Shown: positions 18,388-26,159, counted from the stretch's first letter. The stretch is 45,884 nt of DNA from Acidobacteria bacterium RIFCSPLOWO2_02_FULL_65_29 (GCA_001767435.1 MEKT01000016.1:31870-77753); one strand, 5' to 3'. Translations and numbers: made by a program. The notes: generated by a model from the sequence alone, not told the origin.

Positions 18388-19917
18388 GTGAGCGCGGTCG
18401 CACTGCCGCTCGTCTTCACCGCCGGGCTGCTGGCGTTTGCTCTGTACCCGCCCGTTCGACAGACCCCCCCATTGCTCTGGTCGTTCCTCGGAATGGGTGC
18501 CGTCCTGCTCGCGTGGAACGTCGTGCTGCTCGTCTCCGCCCTGCGCAGGCGCCGCGTCTTCACGCGTGAAATCGTGCTGCGGCCGCAGCACTACGTTCAG
18601 GCGTGCGCCCACACGGCCATCTTCCTCTATTGGGGTTGGTACTGGCGGCCCGTGTACGATTCAGCCCATCTCATCGTCGCGCAGCTCTTCTTCGCGTACG
18701 CGTTCGACATGCTGCTCAGCTGGTCGCGACGCGACGCCTACACGCTCGGGTTCGGACCGTTCCCGATCATCCTGAGCACGAACCTGTTTCTCTGGTTCAA
18801 ACAGGACTGGTTCTACCTGCAGTTTGCGATGATCGCGGTCGGGTTCGCCGCCAAGGAATTCATTCGCTGGAACAAGGACGGGCGCCAGACACACATTTTC
18901 AATCCCTCCTCGTTCGCGCTCACCATCTTTTCGCTGTCTCTGATTCTGGCCGGGGCGAGCGACATCACATGGGGCAGGGACATCGCCACGACGCAGTTCT
19001 ATCCACCCCACATGTACCTGTTTCTGTTTCTGGTGGCGATGCCGGGACAGGTGCTGTTCGGTGTCACCACGATGACGATGTCGGCGGTGCTGACGACGTA
19101 TCTGTTTGGCCTTGCGCACTACAGTGTCACCGGCACGTACTATTTCTTCGATTCCTACATTCCGATTGCGGTGTTCCTCGGCATGCACTTGCTCTTTACC
19201 GATCCATCCACGGCGCCGCGAACCGAACTCGGGCGCATGATCTTCGGCGCTCTCTACGGGCTCAGCACCATCGCGCTGTACGGGCTGCTCGGCGTCGCTG
19301 GCCTGCCAACCTTCTACGACAAGCTTCTTCAGGTCCCGCTGCTCAACCTGTTGATCAAATGGATCGACCGGGCGGTCCGAGCCGAGCCGCTGCGACGATG
19401 GGATCCAGCGGCGATCGGGCGTTCGCTCTCTCCTCGTCGCCGCAATCTGGCGTACCTCTCTGTCTGGGCGATTGTGTTTGGGACCATGAGTGCTGCGCAA
19501 GGCGTGGGCGATCGCCATCGCGGCCAGTGGATTCCGTTCTGGCAGCAGGCCTGCCGGCAGGATCGCGCCTACGCCTGTCGGTACCTGGCGCAGCTGCACA
19601 CGACCTACTGCGCCGCGGGATCCGGTTGGTCGTGTAACGAGCTGGGTCGTCTGCAAGCCGACAGGGAGATGGATCGGCCGGCAGCGGTCGCGTCGATGCA
19701 GCGTGGCTGCGAGATCGGCTTCCAGCCTGCATGTGCCAACGCCTCTACCCTGATGAGCGGGGGCCCGCCGGCGGCGGCTGGACCTCCACCTCTCCAGGAA
19801 CTGCCCATTCTCTTGCGGGGAAGCAAAGGACCGATCGGCGATCGGCGCTCCGCGTCGCTGTACGCGCGCGCCTGCGACGAGGGCTGGCCTGACAGCTGTG
19901 GGCGGGTGACCCGATAG
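18388..19917 (+). CDS. NqrB/RnfD-like membrane protein with C-terminal Sel1-like repeats
   Basis: 509 residues from a GTG start without an obvious ribosome-binding site. Residues 1-330 hold about nine hydrophobic segments and motifs such as GRQTHIFNPSSFALTIFSL and SYIPIAVFLGMHLLFTDPST, as in RnfD/NqrB-like subunits of membrane redox complexes. A charged linker and one more hydrophobic stretch follow, then from about 385 Cys-containing helical repeats (QDRAYACRYLAQLHTTYC, GWSCNELGRLQADREMDRP, QRGCEIGFQPACANA) of the Sel1/Hcp type. No other Rnf genes are nearby, so it is probably not part of a classical Rnf pump. The Sel1 part may lie outside the membrane and bind a partner. Confidence 0.85.
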   Translation: MSAVALPLVFTAGLLAFALYPPVRQTPPLLWSFLGMGAVLLAWNVVLLVSALRRRRVFTREIVLRPQHYVQACAHTAIFLYWGWYWRPVYDSAHLIVAQLFFAYAFDMLLSWSRRDAYTLGFGPFPIILSTNLFLWFKQDWFYLQFAMIAVGFAAKEFIRWNKDGRQTHIFNPSSFALTIFSLSLILAGASDITWGRDIATTQFYPPHMYLFLFLVAMPGQVLFGVTTMTMSAVLTTYLFGLAHYSVTGTYYFFDSYIPIAVFLGMHLLFTDPSTAPRTELGRMIFGALYGLSTIALYGLLGVAGLPTFYDKLLQVPLLNLLIKWIDRAVRAEPLRRWDPAAIGRSLSPRRRNLAYLSVWAIVFGTMSAAQGVGDRHRGQWIPFWQQACRQDRAYACRYLAQLHTTYCAAGSGWSCNELGRLQADREMDRPAAVASMQRGCEIGFQPACANASTLMSGGPPAAAGPPPLQELPILLRGSKGPIGDRRSASLYARACDEGWPDSCGRVTR

Positions 19918-20031
19918 CCTGTCCGTGCCAGAACCTCCATCGGCGCGGGAAGAGCATCCGATCGCGTGCGATCGGGATCGGCGTCGCGCTGCCGTCCGGA
20001 GCGTATTACAATCAGGGCTACGAGGTGTCTC

Positions 20032-20499
20032 TTGCAAAAGACTCATGCATTTGTTCTCGCGTCGGCCGCACTGGCCACGGGACTTGGGTTTTCGGCGATC
20101 CATGCCCAACAGAGGAATTCCACGGGCACGGTCGTCGTCTACAAGTCGCCCACGTGAGGGTGCTGCACCGCCTGGATAGAACATCTCCGGGCGAATGGCT
20201 TCCAGGTGGAGGCCCAGAACGTGAGCGATGCGCGACTGCTTGCTGTCGCGAACGAGGCGGGAGTCACCGACGACCTGTCCTCGTGCCACACCGCCAAGGT
20301 CGATGGGTATGTCGTGGAGGGCCACGTGCCGGCCGCCGACATCCAGCGGATGCTGAAGGAGCGGCGGCCGATTGCCGGCCTTGCGGCTCCGGGCATGCCG
20401 ATGGGATCGCCAGGCATGGAACAGGGTGGCCGCAAGGATCCCTACGACGTGATTGCGTTCACCAAGGACGGCCGCCGATCGGTGTTCGCCAAACACTAG
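20032..20499 (+). CDS. DUF411 metal-binding protein with in-frame TGA at a conserved Cys (candidate selenoprotein)
   Basis: Reads as 155 residues from a TTG start (GAGGTG four bases upstream) with signal peptide QKTHAFVLASAALATGLGFS. The family motif normally reads KSPTCGCC; here it is KSPT, TGA (20155-20157, codon 42), GCC. The frame then continues uninterrupted with every DUF411 hallmark: WIEHLRANGFQVEAQNV, SCHTAKVDGYVVEGHVPAAD, GLAAPGMPMGSPGMEQGG and YDVIAFTKDG. DUF411 proteins (CopG type) bind copper through these Cys residues. A stem CGCCTGG/CCGGGCG begins 11 bases after the TGA, with its loop about 18 bases away, roughly where a bacterial SECIS would be, though the loop lacks the usual early G. 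A nonsense mutation or sequencing error is the alternative. Confidence 0.75.
20169..20193 (+). promoter_or_regulatory. Stem-loop just after the in-frame TGA, possible SECIS
   Basis: CGCCTGG (20169-20175) pairs with CCGGGCG (20187-20193), seven pairs including one U-G, extendable by an A-U; the loop is ATAGAACATCT. The distance from TGA to the loop fits the range usual for bacterial SECIS elements. The loop does not begin with G, so the match is imperfect. Confidence 0.35.
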
Positions 20500-20528
20500 A
20501 GCGCTTGCCTTCGGTGTAGCGTAGTTCA

Positions 20529-20556
20529 CAGTCAACAGTTCACAGTCGACAGCTCG
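20529..20556. repeat. Heptamer array (CAGTYNA type), single arm
   Basis: Units CAGTCAA, CAGTTCA, CAGTCGA, CAGCTCG follow one another between the DUF411 gene and the end of deoC. They are the same units as in the arrays at 5708 and 41981. Confidence 0.8.
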
Positions 20557-20586
20557 TTGACGATGACGACGGCGCTCTGTGGCGCG

Positions 20587-21447
20587 CTACGTTCGACGAG
20601 CTGTTTCTCCCCGTGACTGCTGCACGATTTTGACGCCCGCGCTGGCGCCCACGCGCGTGGCGCCGGCGGCCACCATCGCCTTCAGGCCTTCGAGATCGCG
20701 GACGCCGCCGGCCGCCTTCACACCCATCTCCGCGCCGACAACGCGGCGCATCAGCGCGACGTCGGCCGCCGTCGCGCCGCCCGGGCCGAAGCCGGTGGAG
20801 GTCTTTACGTAGTCGGCGCCAGCCGCCTTTGCCAGCGTGCACGCCGTGATCTTCTCGTCGTCTGTCAGCAGCGCCGCCTCGATGATCACCTTGCTGAGCA
20901 CGCCGCATTCGCGGCACGGCGTGGTCACCGCGTCGATGTCTCGCTCGACCGCCCGCAGGTCGCCCGACTTGAGCGCCCCGACATTGATCACCATATCGAT
21001 CTCGCGGGCGCCGTCGAACATCGCGCGCCGCGCTTCATAGCCCTTGACGTCGGCCGTGGTCGCGCCGAGCGGAAAGCCGACGACCGAGCACACACGGACC
21101 GACGTGCCGGCCAGCCGGGCGGCGGCAAGTGCCACCCAGGCCGGGTTCACGCAGACCGTGGCGAACTGGAACTGCGCGGCCTCGCGGCACAGCTCTTCGA
21201 TCTCCTTCCGCGTCGCGTCGGGCTTGAGGAGCGTGTGGTCGATCATCGCCGCGACGCCGCTCGGCGCTCCGCCGGCCGCATGCACGCCCACTCGCGTGGC
21301 GCCGGCGTCGATCACCCCGCGCAGCCGATCCGGACAGCATTCCCGAAAGACGGAGTGACACGAGCATCGCGCCGCCGGCTGGGCGCCCGCCGCCGCCAAC
21401 TCCTCGACGATCACGTCGATCAGCCGTTGCAGTTCTTCCCTCGTCAT
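20587..21447 (-). CDS. deoC: Deoxyribose-phosphate aldolase with N-terminal extension
   Basis: 286 residues from the ATG at 21447; codons further upstream lie in a dispersed repeat and are excluded. DeoC cleaves deoxyribose 5-phosphate to acetaldehyde and glyceraldehyde 3-phosphate. The aldolase core begins near residue 65 ([20 protein letters not shown]) and contains [13 protein letters not shown], the Schiff-base region [15 protein letters not shown] and [13 protein letters not shown]. The first 60 residues are extra: an amphipathic helix ([20 protein letters not shown]) like a microcompartment encapsulation peptide, then a Cys-rich segment with Cys28, Cys30, His31, Cys37 and Cys38. It lies next to the rpiB-like gene on the same strand, separated by repeats. 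Confidence 0.93.
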   Translation of the reverse strand: MTREELQRLIDVIVEELAAAGAQPAARCSCHSVFRECCPDRLRGVIDAGATRVGVHAAGGAPSGVAAMIDHTLLKPDATRKEIEELCREAAQFQFATVCVNPAWVALAAARLAGTSVRVCSVVGFPLGATTADVKGYEARRAMFDGAREIDMVINVGALKSGDLRAVERDIDAVTTPCRECGVLSKVIIEAALLTDDEKITACTLAKAAGADYVKTSTGFGPGGATAADVALMRRVVGAEMGVKAAGGVRDLEGLKAMVAAGATRVGASAGVKIVQQSRGETARRT

Positions 21448-21454
21448 CTTAATA

Positions 21455-21676
21455 ACGTGGGGCTCCGCCCCCACCCCGGCTCGGTCGCTTGCGCCGCTCG
21501 ACAGGCTCACGGCGCCCTGAGCTCGTCGAAGGGCGGGGACCCCTACGCCCCGCGCCGCTCCCTCGCCCTTCGACCCTTCGACTGGCTCAGGGTCGTCCCG
21601 AGCTCAGTCGAGGGACGACCATGCTCAGGGCGTCCCGAGCATCGTCGAGGGACGCAGGCGCGCCGTGCGCGCCTAG
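21455..21676. repeat. Dispersed element copy A, interrupted by TCGAC-type repeats
   Basis: Begins ACGTGGGGCTCCGCCCC, continues CCCCGGCTCGGTCGCTTGC, then GGGGACCCCTACGCCCCGCG and finally AGGCGCGCCGTGCGCGCCTA. Copy B at 33557-33650 has the same blocks contiguous. In copy A two stretches of TCGAC-type repeat (about 21492-21532 and 21566-21654) lie between the blocks. It abuts the start codon of deoC. Confidence 0.85.
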
Positions 21677-21726
21677 CCCGTCACGCGGAACGAGTGCAAC
21701 ATTCTCGTTTCGACCAGCATAACGGG

Positions 21727-21761
21727 CTAACTTCTGACTTTTCACTTCTGACTTCTAACTT
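21727..21761. repeat. CTGACTT heptamer array
   Basis: Five contiguous 7-base units: CTAACTT, CTGACTT, TTCACTT, CTGACTT, CTAACTT. It lies 50 bases after the end of the rpiB-like gene, in the region between it and deoC. Confidence 0.8.
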
Positions 21762-21811
21762 AGTGATATCTGCGCTCTCTTCGGTCTTCGCGGTCTCCGC
21801 GTTGATCGTCG

Positions 21812-22441
21812 TCATCGTTTCTCGAGGTCTCGGATTTTGGCAAGTCTTCGGATGTATCGCGGCTCGCGCATCGGCGTCGTCAGCCACGTCGTCACGATGG
21901 CGCGTGCCTCCTCGTCGGTGACGAGCGAGGCGCCCAGCGTCAGGACGTTCGCGCCGTTGTGCTCCCGCGAATAGCGCGCGATCGTCTCCGTCGTGGCCAT
22001 CGCGGCGCGGACGCCACGTACTTTGTTGGCCGCAATCGCCGATCCAATGCCCGCGCCGTCGATCACGATGCCGGCGTTCGCCTCGCGGCAGGCGACGGCG
22101 TTGGCGACCAATGCGGCCACATCCGGATAGTCCACGGGGTCGGGGCCGTCGGCGCCCAGATCGTGCACGGCGAGGCCGCGGCCGCGCAGAAACGCCACCA
22201 GCGTTTTCCGCAGCGCGATGCCCGTGTGATCGCTCGCCACGGCGATGGTCCGCACGTCGGCCACCGGCGCGAGCGTGGCATCCTCGGGCGACACCGCGCC
22301 CTCGCGGATCACCGTGATGCGCCGTTCTCGGAGCGTATCCTGCGCCAGCGGCGTGATGTGCCCCCGCCGGGCGAGCATCACCGTCTCGCCGGGTGCAAGG
22401 ACGCGGGCGTCGGCCTCGGTGAGGATCTCAAATGTCTTCAT
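21812..22441 (-). CDS. rpiB: RpiB/LacA/LacB family sugar-phosphate isomerase with N-terminal extension
   Basis: 209 residues against about 150 for ordinary RpiB. The catalytic fold begins near residue 65 with TIAVASDHTGIALRKTLVAF and continues with DPVDYPDVAALVANAV, GAGIGSAIAANKVRGVRAAM and YSREHNGANVLTLGASLV. The position of the E. coli catalytic Cys (ICGTG) is Asp here (IDGAG), so the proton transfer or substrate may differ. Residues 1-60 (MKTFEILTEADARVLAPGET then HITPLAQDTLRERRITVIRE) resemble the TPxAxDxL segment found in several microcompartment-associated proteins. It probably supplies or uses ribose or a related sugar phosphate together with deoC downstream. It is divergent from hpt. 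Confidence 0.88.
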   Translation of the reverse strand: MKTFEILTEADARVLAPGETVMLARRGHITPLAQDTLRERRITVIREGAVSPEDATLAPVADVRTIAVASDHTGIALRKTLVAFLRGRGLAVHDLGADGPDPVDYPDVAALVANAVACREANAGIVIDGAGIGSAIAANKVRGVRAAMATTETIARYSREHNGANVLTLGASLVTDEEARAIVTTWLTTPMREPRYIRRLAKIRDLEKR

Positions 22442-22467
22442 GCCGTTTGCGCTATGATTCCCGCCCT

Positions 22468-22992
22468 ATGGGTGACCCGCGACCAGTCGAAACCCTGCTC
22501 GCCGCCGATCGGATCGAGGCGCGCGTCGCCGAGATGGCCGCCGAGATTCGCCGCGACTTTCCCGACGGCCTGCACCTCGTCGCGGTGCTCAAGGGTGCGT
22601 TCATGTTTCTCTCGGATCTCGTGCGCCACATGGACGGACCCGTGTCGCTCGACTTCATGGCGTTGTCGAGCTACGCGAAGGGGACGACCACGTCGGGTGA
22701 AGTCCGCCTCCTCAAAGACCTCGACACCACGCTCGACGGCAAGAACGTGGTCATCGTCGAAGACATCGTCGACACGGGCCTGACGCTGACCTACCTGCAG
22801 GACATCCTCCGCGCGCGCGGGCCCAAGACCCTCAGAACCGCCTGCCTGCTGAGCAAGCCGTCGCGCCGGCTGGTGGACGTGAAGGTGGAATACATCGGCT
22901 TCACGATCGACGACCACTTTGTCGTCGGCTACGGCCTCGACTACGCCGAACAATATCGCAACCTTCCGTATATCGGAGTGGTCGGATCCTGA
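22468..22992 (+). CDS. hpt: Hypoxanthine phosphoribosyltransferase
   Basis: A 174-residue type I phosphoribosyltransferase that converts hypoxanthine or guanine and PRPP to IMP or GMP. Visible are LVAVLKGAFMFLSDLVRHM near residue 45, the flexible loop SSYAKGTTTSGEVRLLKDLD, the PRPP-binding VVIVEDIVDTGLTLTYL and the C-terminal FVVGYGLDYAEQYRNLPYIG. ATG at 22468 is chosen; an in-frame ATG at 22432 would overlap the divergent rpiB start. It belongs to a salvage neighbourhood with deoC and upp. Confidence 0.96.
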   Translation: MGDPRPVETLLAADRIEARVAEMAAEIRRDFPDGLHLVAVLKGAFMFLSDLVRHMDGPVSLDFMALSSYAKGTTTSGEVRLLKDLDTTLDGKNVVIVEDIVDTGLTLTYLQDILRARGPKTLRTACLLSKPSRRLVDVKVEYIGFTIDDHFVVGYGLDYAEQYRNLPYIGVVGS

Positions 22993-23001
22993 AAGCTGAG
23001 G

Positions 23002-23036
23002 CCCTCTGCCCTTTGCCCTTTGCCCTTTGCCCTTTG
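23002..23036. repeat. CCCTTTG heptamer array
   Basis: Five contiguous units: CCCTCTG followed by four perfect CCCTTTG. It lies ten bases after the hpt stop and just before the end of the convergent amidohydrolase gene. Confidence 0.9.
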
Positions 23037-23046
23037 CAATTCCAGC

Positions 23047-24462
23047 TCAGCGTATCGCTCTCCTGACACTATCCGACAGCTTTTGTGCATCGGCAATGAC
23101 CGACGCGCGATTCAGTGTTCTCACTTGCCGGTCCTTCATGAGCACCTTACCGTGCACGATTGTGGTCCGCACATCGTCGCCGCGCGCGACGTAGACCAGG
23201 TGCGATATGGCCTCGTAGAGCGGCGTGTGGCGGGACGCTGAGGTCGACACGGTAATCAGGTCCGCGCGTTTTCCGGGTTCGACCGAGCCGATCGCCGCCT
23301 CCATGTTGAGCGCGCGAGCGCCGCCGATCGTCGCCATGTCGAGCGCCGCCTGCGCCGGCACCGCGGTCGGATCGCGGTTGACGATCTTCGCCAGGAACGC
23401 CGCCTGGCGCATGGCCTCGAACATGTCGAGATCGTTGTTGCTCGCCGCACCGTCGGTTCCGAGGCCCACGGCCACGCCGGCGGCCAGATATTTCACCACC
23501 GGCGCCGCACCGCTCGCCAGCTTCATGTTGCTCTCGGGATTGTGCGCGATGCCAACCTGACGCCGCTTCAGGACCTCGATATCCTCGTCGGCCACCCACA
23601 CGCCGTGCGCCGCCAGGGTGCGCGGCCCCCAAAACCCGATCGACTCGAGATACCCGACCGGCGTCGCCTTGTGCTCGGTCCGAGCCACGTCGACCTCGTC
23701 TCGCGTCTCGGCCAGGTGGATGATGATCGGCACGTCATATTTGCGGGCGAGAGCGACGGAGGCGAGGAGCGACTCCTGGTCGAGCGTGTACAGCGCGTGC
23801 GGCGCCACGGCAGGCACGATGAGCGGGTCGTTCTTGAAGGTCTTGATGTACACCTCCGCGCGCGCCAGCGCCTCGGCCGGCGTCTTCGCGTCGGCCACGG
23901 GAAACTGGATGATCGTCTGGCCCAGAACGCCCCTGAGACCGGCCTCGCGGGTGGCCTTCGCGATCTCCTCCTCGAAGTAATACATGTCCGCGTAGGTCGT
24001 GGTACCCGACTCGATCATTTCGAGAACGGCCAGACGCGTCCCGATGCGAACCATCTCGGGCGACACCGTCTTGGCTTCGGCCGGGAAGATGTACTTCTGC
24101 AGCCAGTCCATCAGCGCGAGATCGTCGGCGAGGCCCCGATACATGACCATCGGGGCGTGTGTGTGCGTGTTGATGAGTCCCGGCAGCACGATCTGGCCGC
24201 GCGCGTCGATCGTCTCGCCGGCCGTGAATCGCGCCCCGATCGACTCTGGGGTATCGACGGCCACGATGTCTCGCCCATCGACGGCGATCGCACCGGGATT
24301 CAGCACTTGCCGCGCCGCGTTCTGCGTGACGACGATGCCGCCGGTCACGACGAGCGACACGCGGCGCCTGCCACTAACCGGTTGAGCCGAGACCAGCGCG
24401 CCGCCCACGAGCGTGAGCGCGGCAATGGCAGCCAGCCGCCTGACCCGAGACACCGGGCGCAC
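23047..24462 (-). CDS. Exported amidohydrolase (MTA/SAH deaminase or chlorohydrolase-like)
   Basis: About 471 residues from GTG at 24462; GTG 24453 or ATG 24555 are alternatives, but the extra codons before 24462 run through a heptamer array. The signal peptide is VRRLAAIAALTLVGGALVSA. The metal-dependent hydrolase motifs are PGLINTHTHAPMVMYRGLAD, IIIHLAETRDEV, LAAHGVWV and VGLGTDGAASNNDLDMFEAM, giving the HxH, His, His and Asp ligands. The sequence is closest by eye to 5'-methylthioadenosine/S-adenosylhomocysteine deaminases of the TrzA/AtzA group. Export is unusual for that group, so a different substrate, perhaps an extracellular nucleoside or N-heterocycle, is possible. Confidence 0.88.
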   Translation of the reverse strand: MRPVSRVRRLAAIAALTLVGGALVSAQPVSGRRRVSLVVTGGIVVTQNAARQVLNPGAIAVDGRDIVAVDTPESIGARFTAGETIDARGQIVLPGLINTHTHAPMVMYRGLADDLALMDWLQKYIFPAEAKTVSPEMVRIGTRLAVLEMIESGTTTYADMYYFEEEIAKATREAGLRGVLGQTIIQFPVADAKTPAEALARAEVYIKTFKNDPLIVPAVAPHALYTLDQESLLASVALARKYDVPIIIHLAETRDEVDVARTEHKATPVGYLESIGFWGPRTLAAHGVWVADEDIEVLKRRQVGIAHNPESNMKLASGAAPVVKYLAAGVAVGLGTDGAASNNDLDMFEAMRQAAFLAKIVNRDPTAVPAQAALDMATIGGARALNMEAAIGSVEPGKRADLITVSTSASRHTPLYEAISHLVYVARGDDVRTTIVHGKVLMKDRQVRTLNRASVIADAQKLSDSVRRAIR

Positions 24463-24499
24463 GCACCGGGATGGCGGGCCGCAGGCGGTTGTCTGACTG

Positions 24500-24527
24500 T
24501 CGACTGTTGACGGTCGGCTGTCGACTG
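24500..24527. repeat. Heptamer array (inverted TNRACTG type)
   Basis: Units TCGACTG, TTGACGG, TCGGCTG, TCGACTG; this is the opposite orientation of the CAGTYNA units seen elsewhere. It lies just upstream of the amidohydrolase start. Confidence 0.75.
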
Positions 24528-24582
24528 TGGCGTGCCAACCGTCGTATGCAGGCATGAAGCAGAAATTGTATAGTGTGGAACC

Positions 24583-25206
24583 GTGTCGGTCCACATCGTC
24601 GATCATCCGCTCGTGCACGACGCGCTCGTCGAGCTGCGCGACAAGCGGACGCTTCCGGAGCACTTTCGCCGGGCAGCCACGCGCATCAGCGTGCTGCTCG
24701 CCGCCGAAGCGATGCGGGAGCTGCCAAGCGCGGCGGTGAGCGTCGACACGCCGCTCGGACCGGCGCCCGGACGACGAATCGGATCGGATGTCGTGGTGGT
24801 GCCGGTGCTTCGCGCGGGCCTGGGTATGCTCGACGCCGTGCTCGAGCTCGTGCCAGGCGCGCGCGTCGGGCACATCGGCCTCCAGCGCGACGAGATGACG
24901 GCGGCGGCCTCGCAGTACTACTCGAAGTTGCCGGCAGGTCTCGAGCGGAGCTTCGTCCTGATGATCGACCCGATGCTGGCCACCGGCGGCAGCGCTGTCG
25001 CCGCGCTCGATCTGCTGCGGCGCGCCGGCGCCACGCGCATCCGCATGACCTGCATCGTCGCGGCGCCCGAAGGCGTGGCCCTGGTCGAGCGGCACCATCC
25101 CGAAGTGGACATCTATACGCCGGCGATCGATCGCGGATTGAACGAGCACAAGTACATCGTTCCGGGTCTCGGCGACTTCGGCGATCGTCTCTACGGCACT
25201 TTGTAA
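24583..25206 (+). CDS. upp: Uracil phosphoribosyltransferase
   Basis: A 207-residue enzyme of standard length converting uracil and PRPP to UMP. Signature segments are HPLVHDALVELRDKRTLPEH, VVVPVLRAGLGMLDAVLELV, the PRPP loop MIDPMLATGGSAVAALDLLR and the uracil-binding C-terminus GLNEHKYIVPGLGDFGDRLY. The start is GTG at 24583, after which the conserved N-terminus begins at once. It is divergent from the amidohydrolase gene and 13 bases upstream of the citryl-CoA lyase-like gene, likely co-transcribed. Confidence 0.97.
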   Translation: MSVHIVDHPLVHDALVELRDKRTLPEHFRRAATRISVLLAAEAMRELPSAAVSVDTPLGPAPGRRIGSDVVVVPVLRAGLGMLDAVLELVPGARVGHIGLQRDEMTAAASQYYSKLPAGLERSFVLMIDPMLATGGSAVAALDLLRRAGATRIRMTCIVAAPEGVALVERHHPEVDIYTPAIDRGLNEHKYIVPGLGDFGDRLYGTL

Positions 25207-25219
25207 TTAGGATCTGCCC

Positions 25220-26026
25220 ATGCCACTATCACCCACCGACCGCTGGCAGACCGCGCTGACGTCGATCGCGCCCAACTCGATTCTGGTTCGGGGCTACGCC
25301 TTGGACGAGATGATGGGCCGACTCTCGTTTGCCGAGGCCGTTTATCTGTTGCTGATGGGAGAGCTGCCCTCGCCCGCCATCGGGCGCATGTTGAACGCGG
25401 TCTTGGTCTCGACGATCGACCACGGGGTGACGCCGCCGTCGACGCTCGCGGCACGAAACGTCGCCACCTCAGGCGCACCGCTCAAGGACTGCGTGGCGGC
25501 CGGCATCCTTGCGTTCGGTCCGCACCACGGCGGCGACATCGAGACCTGCATGCGGTTCCTGGACGCGGGCCTGAGCCTGGTTCGTGCTGGCCGCCCCCTG
25601 CAGGAGGCCGCCAACCAGATCGTGGACGACTGCCTGCGCCTCGACCAGACGCCGCCGGGGTTCGGCCATCGGTTCCATACGCACGATCCCCGCGCCGCCC
25701 GGCTGTTTCAGATGGCGCTGGAGCTGGAGCTCGAGGACGAGCACGTGCGAATGATTCGCGCCGTCGAGCGGGCGCTCGACGCAAGACAGGCGCAGCTGGG
25801 CCGCGCGCTTCGAGTCAACGTGGACGGCGCGATCGCCGCGATTTCGGCCGACCTGGGCTTCGCCTACGAGCTGGGGAACGCCATCTTCCTCATCTCGCGC
25901 CTGCCGGGGCTCATCGCGCACTCCCACGAGGAGCGCCTGCGGCAAGCGCCGATGCGCCAGATCGATCCGAAGGACCACGACTACGACGGCTCGCGCGCCA
26001 GGCGGTTGCCCGAGACGCGCAAATGA
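25220..26026 (+). CDS. Citryl-CoA lyase-like protein (citrate synthase fold)
   Basis: A 268-residue short citrate-synthase-fold protein. The active-site elements are visible as STIDHGVTPPSTLAARNVAT, LKDCVAAGILAFGPHHGGDI, TPPGFGHRFHTHDPRAARLF and RVNVDGAIAAISADLGFAYE. It has one small and one large domain without the usual N-terminal extension of citrate synthase, which fits the citryl-CoA lyase (CCL) type used for citrate cleavage. It could also be a methylcitrate or malyl-type enzyme. It follows upp closely and precedes tRNA-Val, so it may share upp's promoter; a metabolic link to salvage is not obvious. Confidence 0.85.
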   Translation: MPLSPTDRWQTALTSIAPNSILVRGYALDEMMGRLSFAEAVYLLLMGELPSPAIGRMLNAVLVSTIDHGVTPPSTLAARNVATSGAPLKDCVAAGILAFGPHHGGDIETCMRFLDAGLSLVRAGRPLQEAANQIVDDCLRLDQTPPGFGHRFHTHDPRAARLFQMALELELEDEHVRMIRAVERALDARQAQLGRALRVNVDGAIAAISADLGFAYELGNAIFLISRLPGLIAHSHEERLRQAPMRQIDPKDHDYDGSRARRLPETRK

Positions 26027-26035
26027 CGGTACACT
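26006..26035 (+). promoter_or_regulatory. Candidate sigma-70 promoter of tRNA-Val
   Basis: TTGCCC at 26006-26011 and TACACT at 26030-26035 are separated by 18 bases. The expected start point near 26042 lies five bases before the mature tRNA. It overlaps the last codons of the upstream gene. Confidence 0.5.
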
Positions 26036-26046
26036 CGCGAATTCAG

Positions 26047-26123
26047 GGGCGCTTAGCTCAGTTGGTTAGAGCGCGTGCTTCACACGCACGAGGTCAGAGG
26101 TTCGAGTCCTCTAGCGCCCACCA
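26047..26123 (+). tRNA. tRNA-Val(CAC)
   Basis: Acceptor GGGCGCT/AGCGCCC, D-arm GCTC/GAGC, anticodon stem CGTGC/GCACG with loop TTCACAC (anticodon CAC), T-stem AGAGG/CCTCT with loop TTCGAGT, discriminator A and an encoded CCA at 26121-26123. It is 77 nt long including CCA. Confidence 0.97.
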
Positions 26124-26159
26124 GCCTTCGCCCGTTGTCGAGCGAGCGGGGGCCGCGCC

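Noticed and set aside
18388-19917. A complete Rnf or Nqr complex
   Set aside because: Only one RnfD/NqrB-like subunit is present; no rnfABCEG or nqr partners lie in the window.
23047-25149. A 700-codon frame for the amidohydrolase
   Set aside because: The first 230 codons run opposite to upp and through a heptamer array; their composition is that of an antisense shadow.
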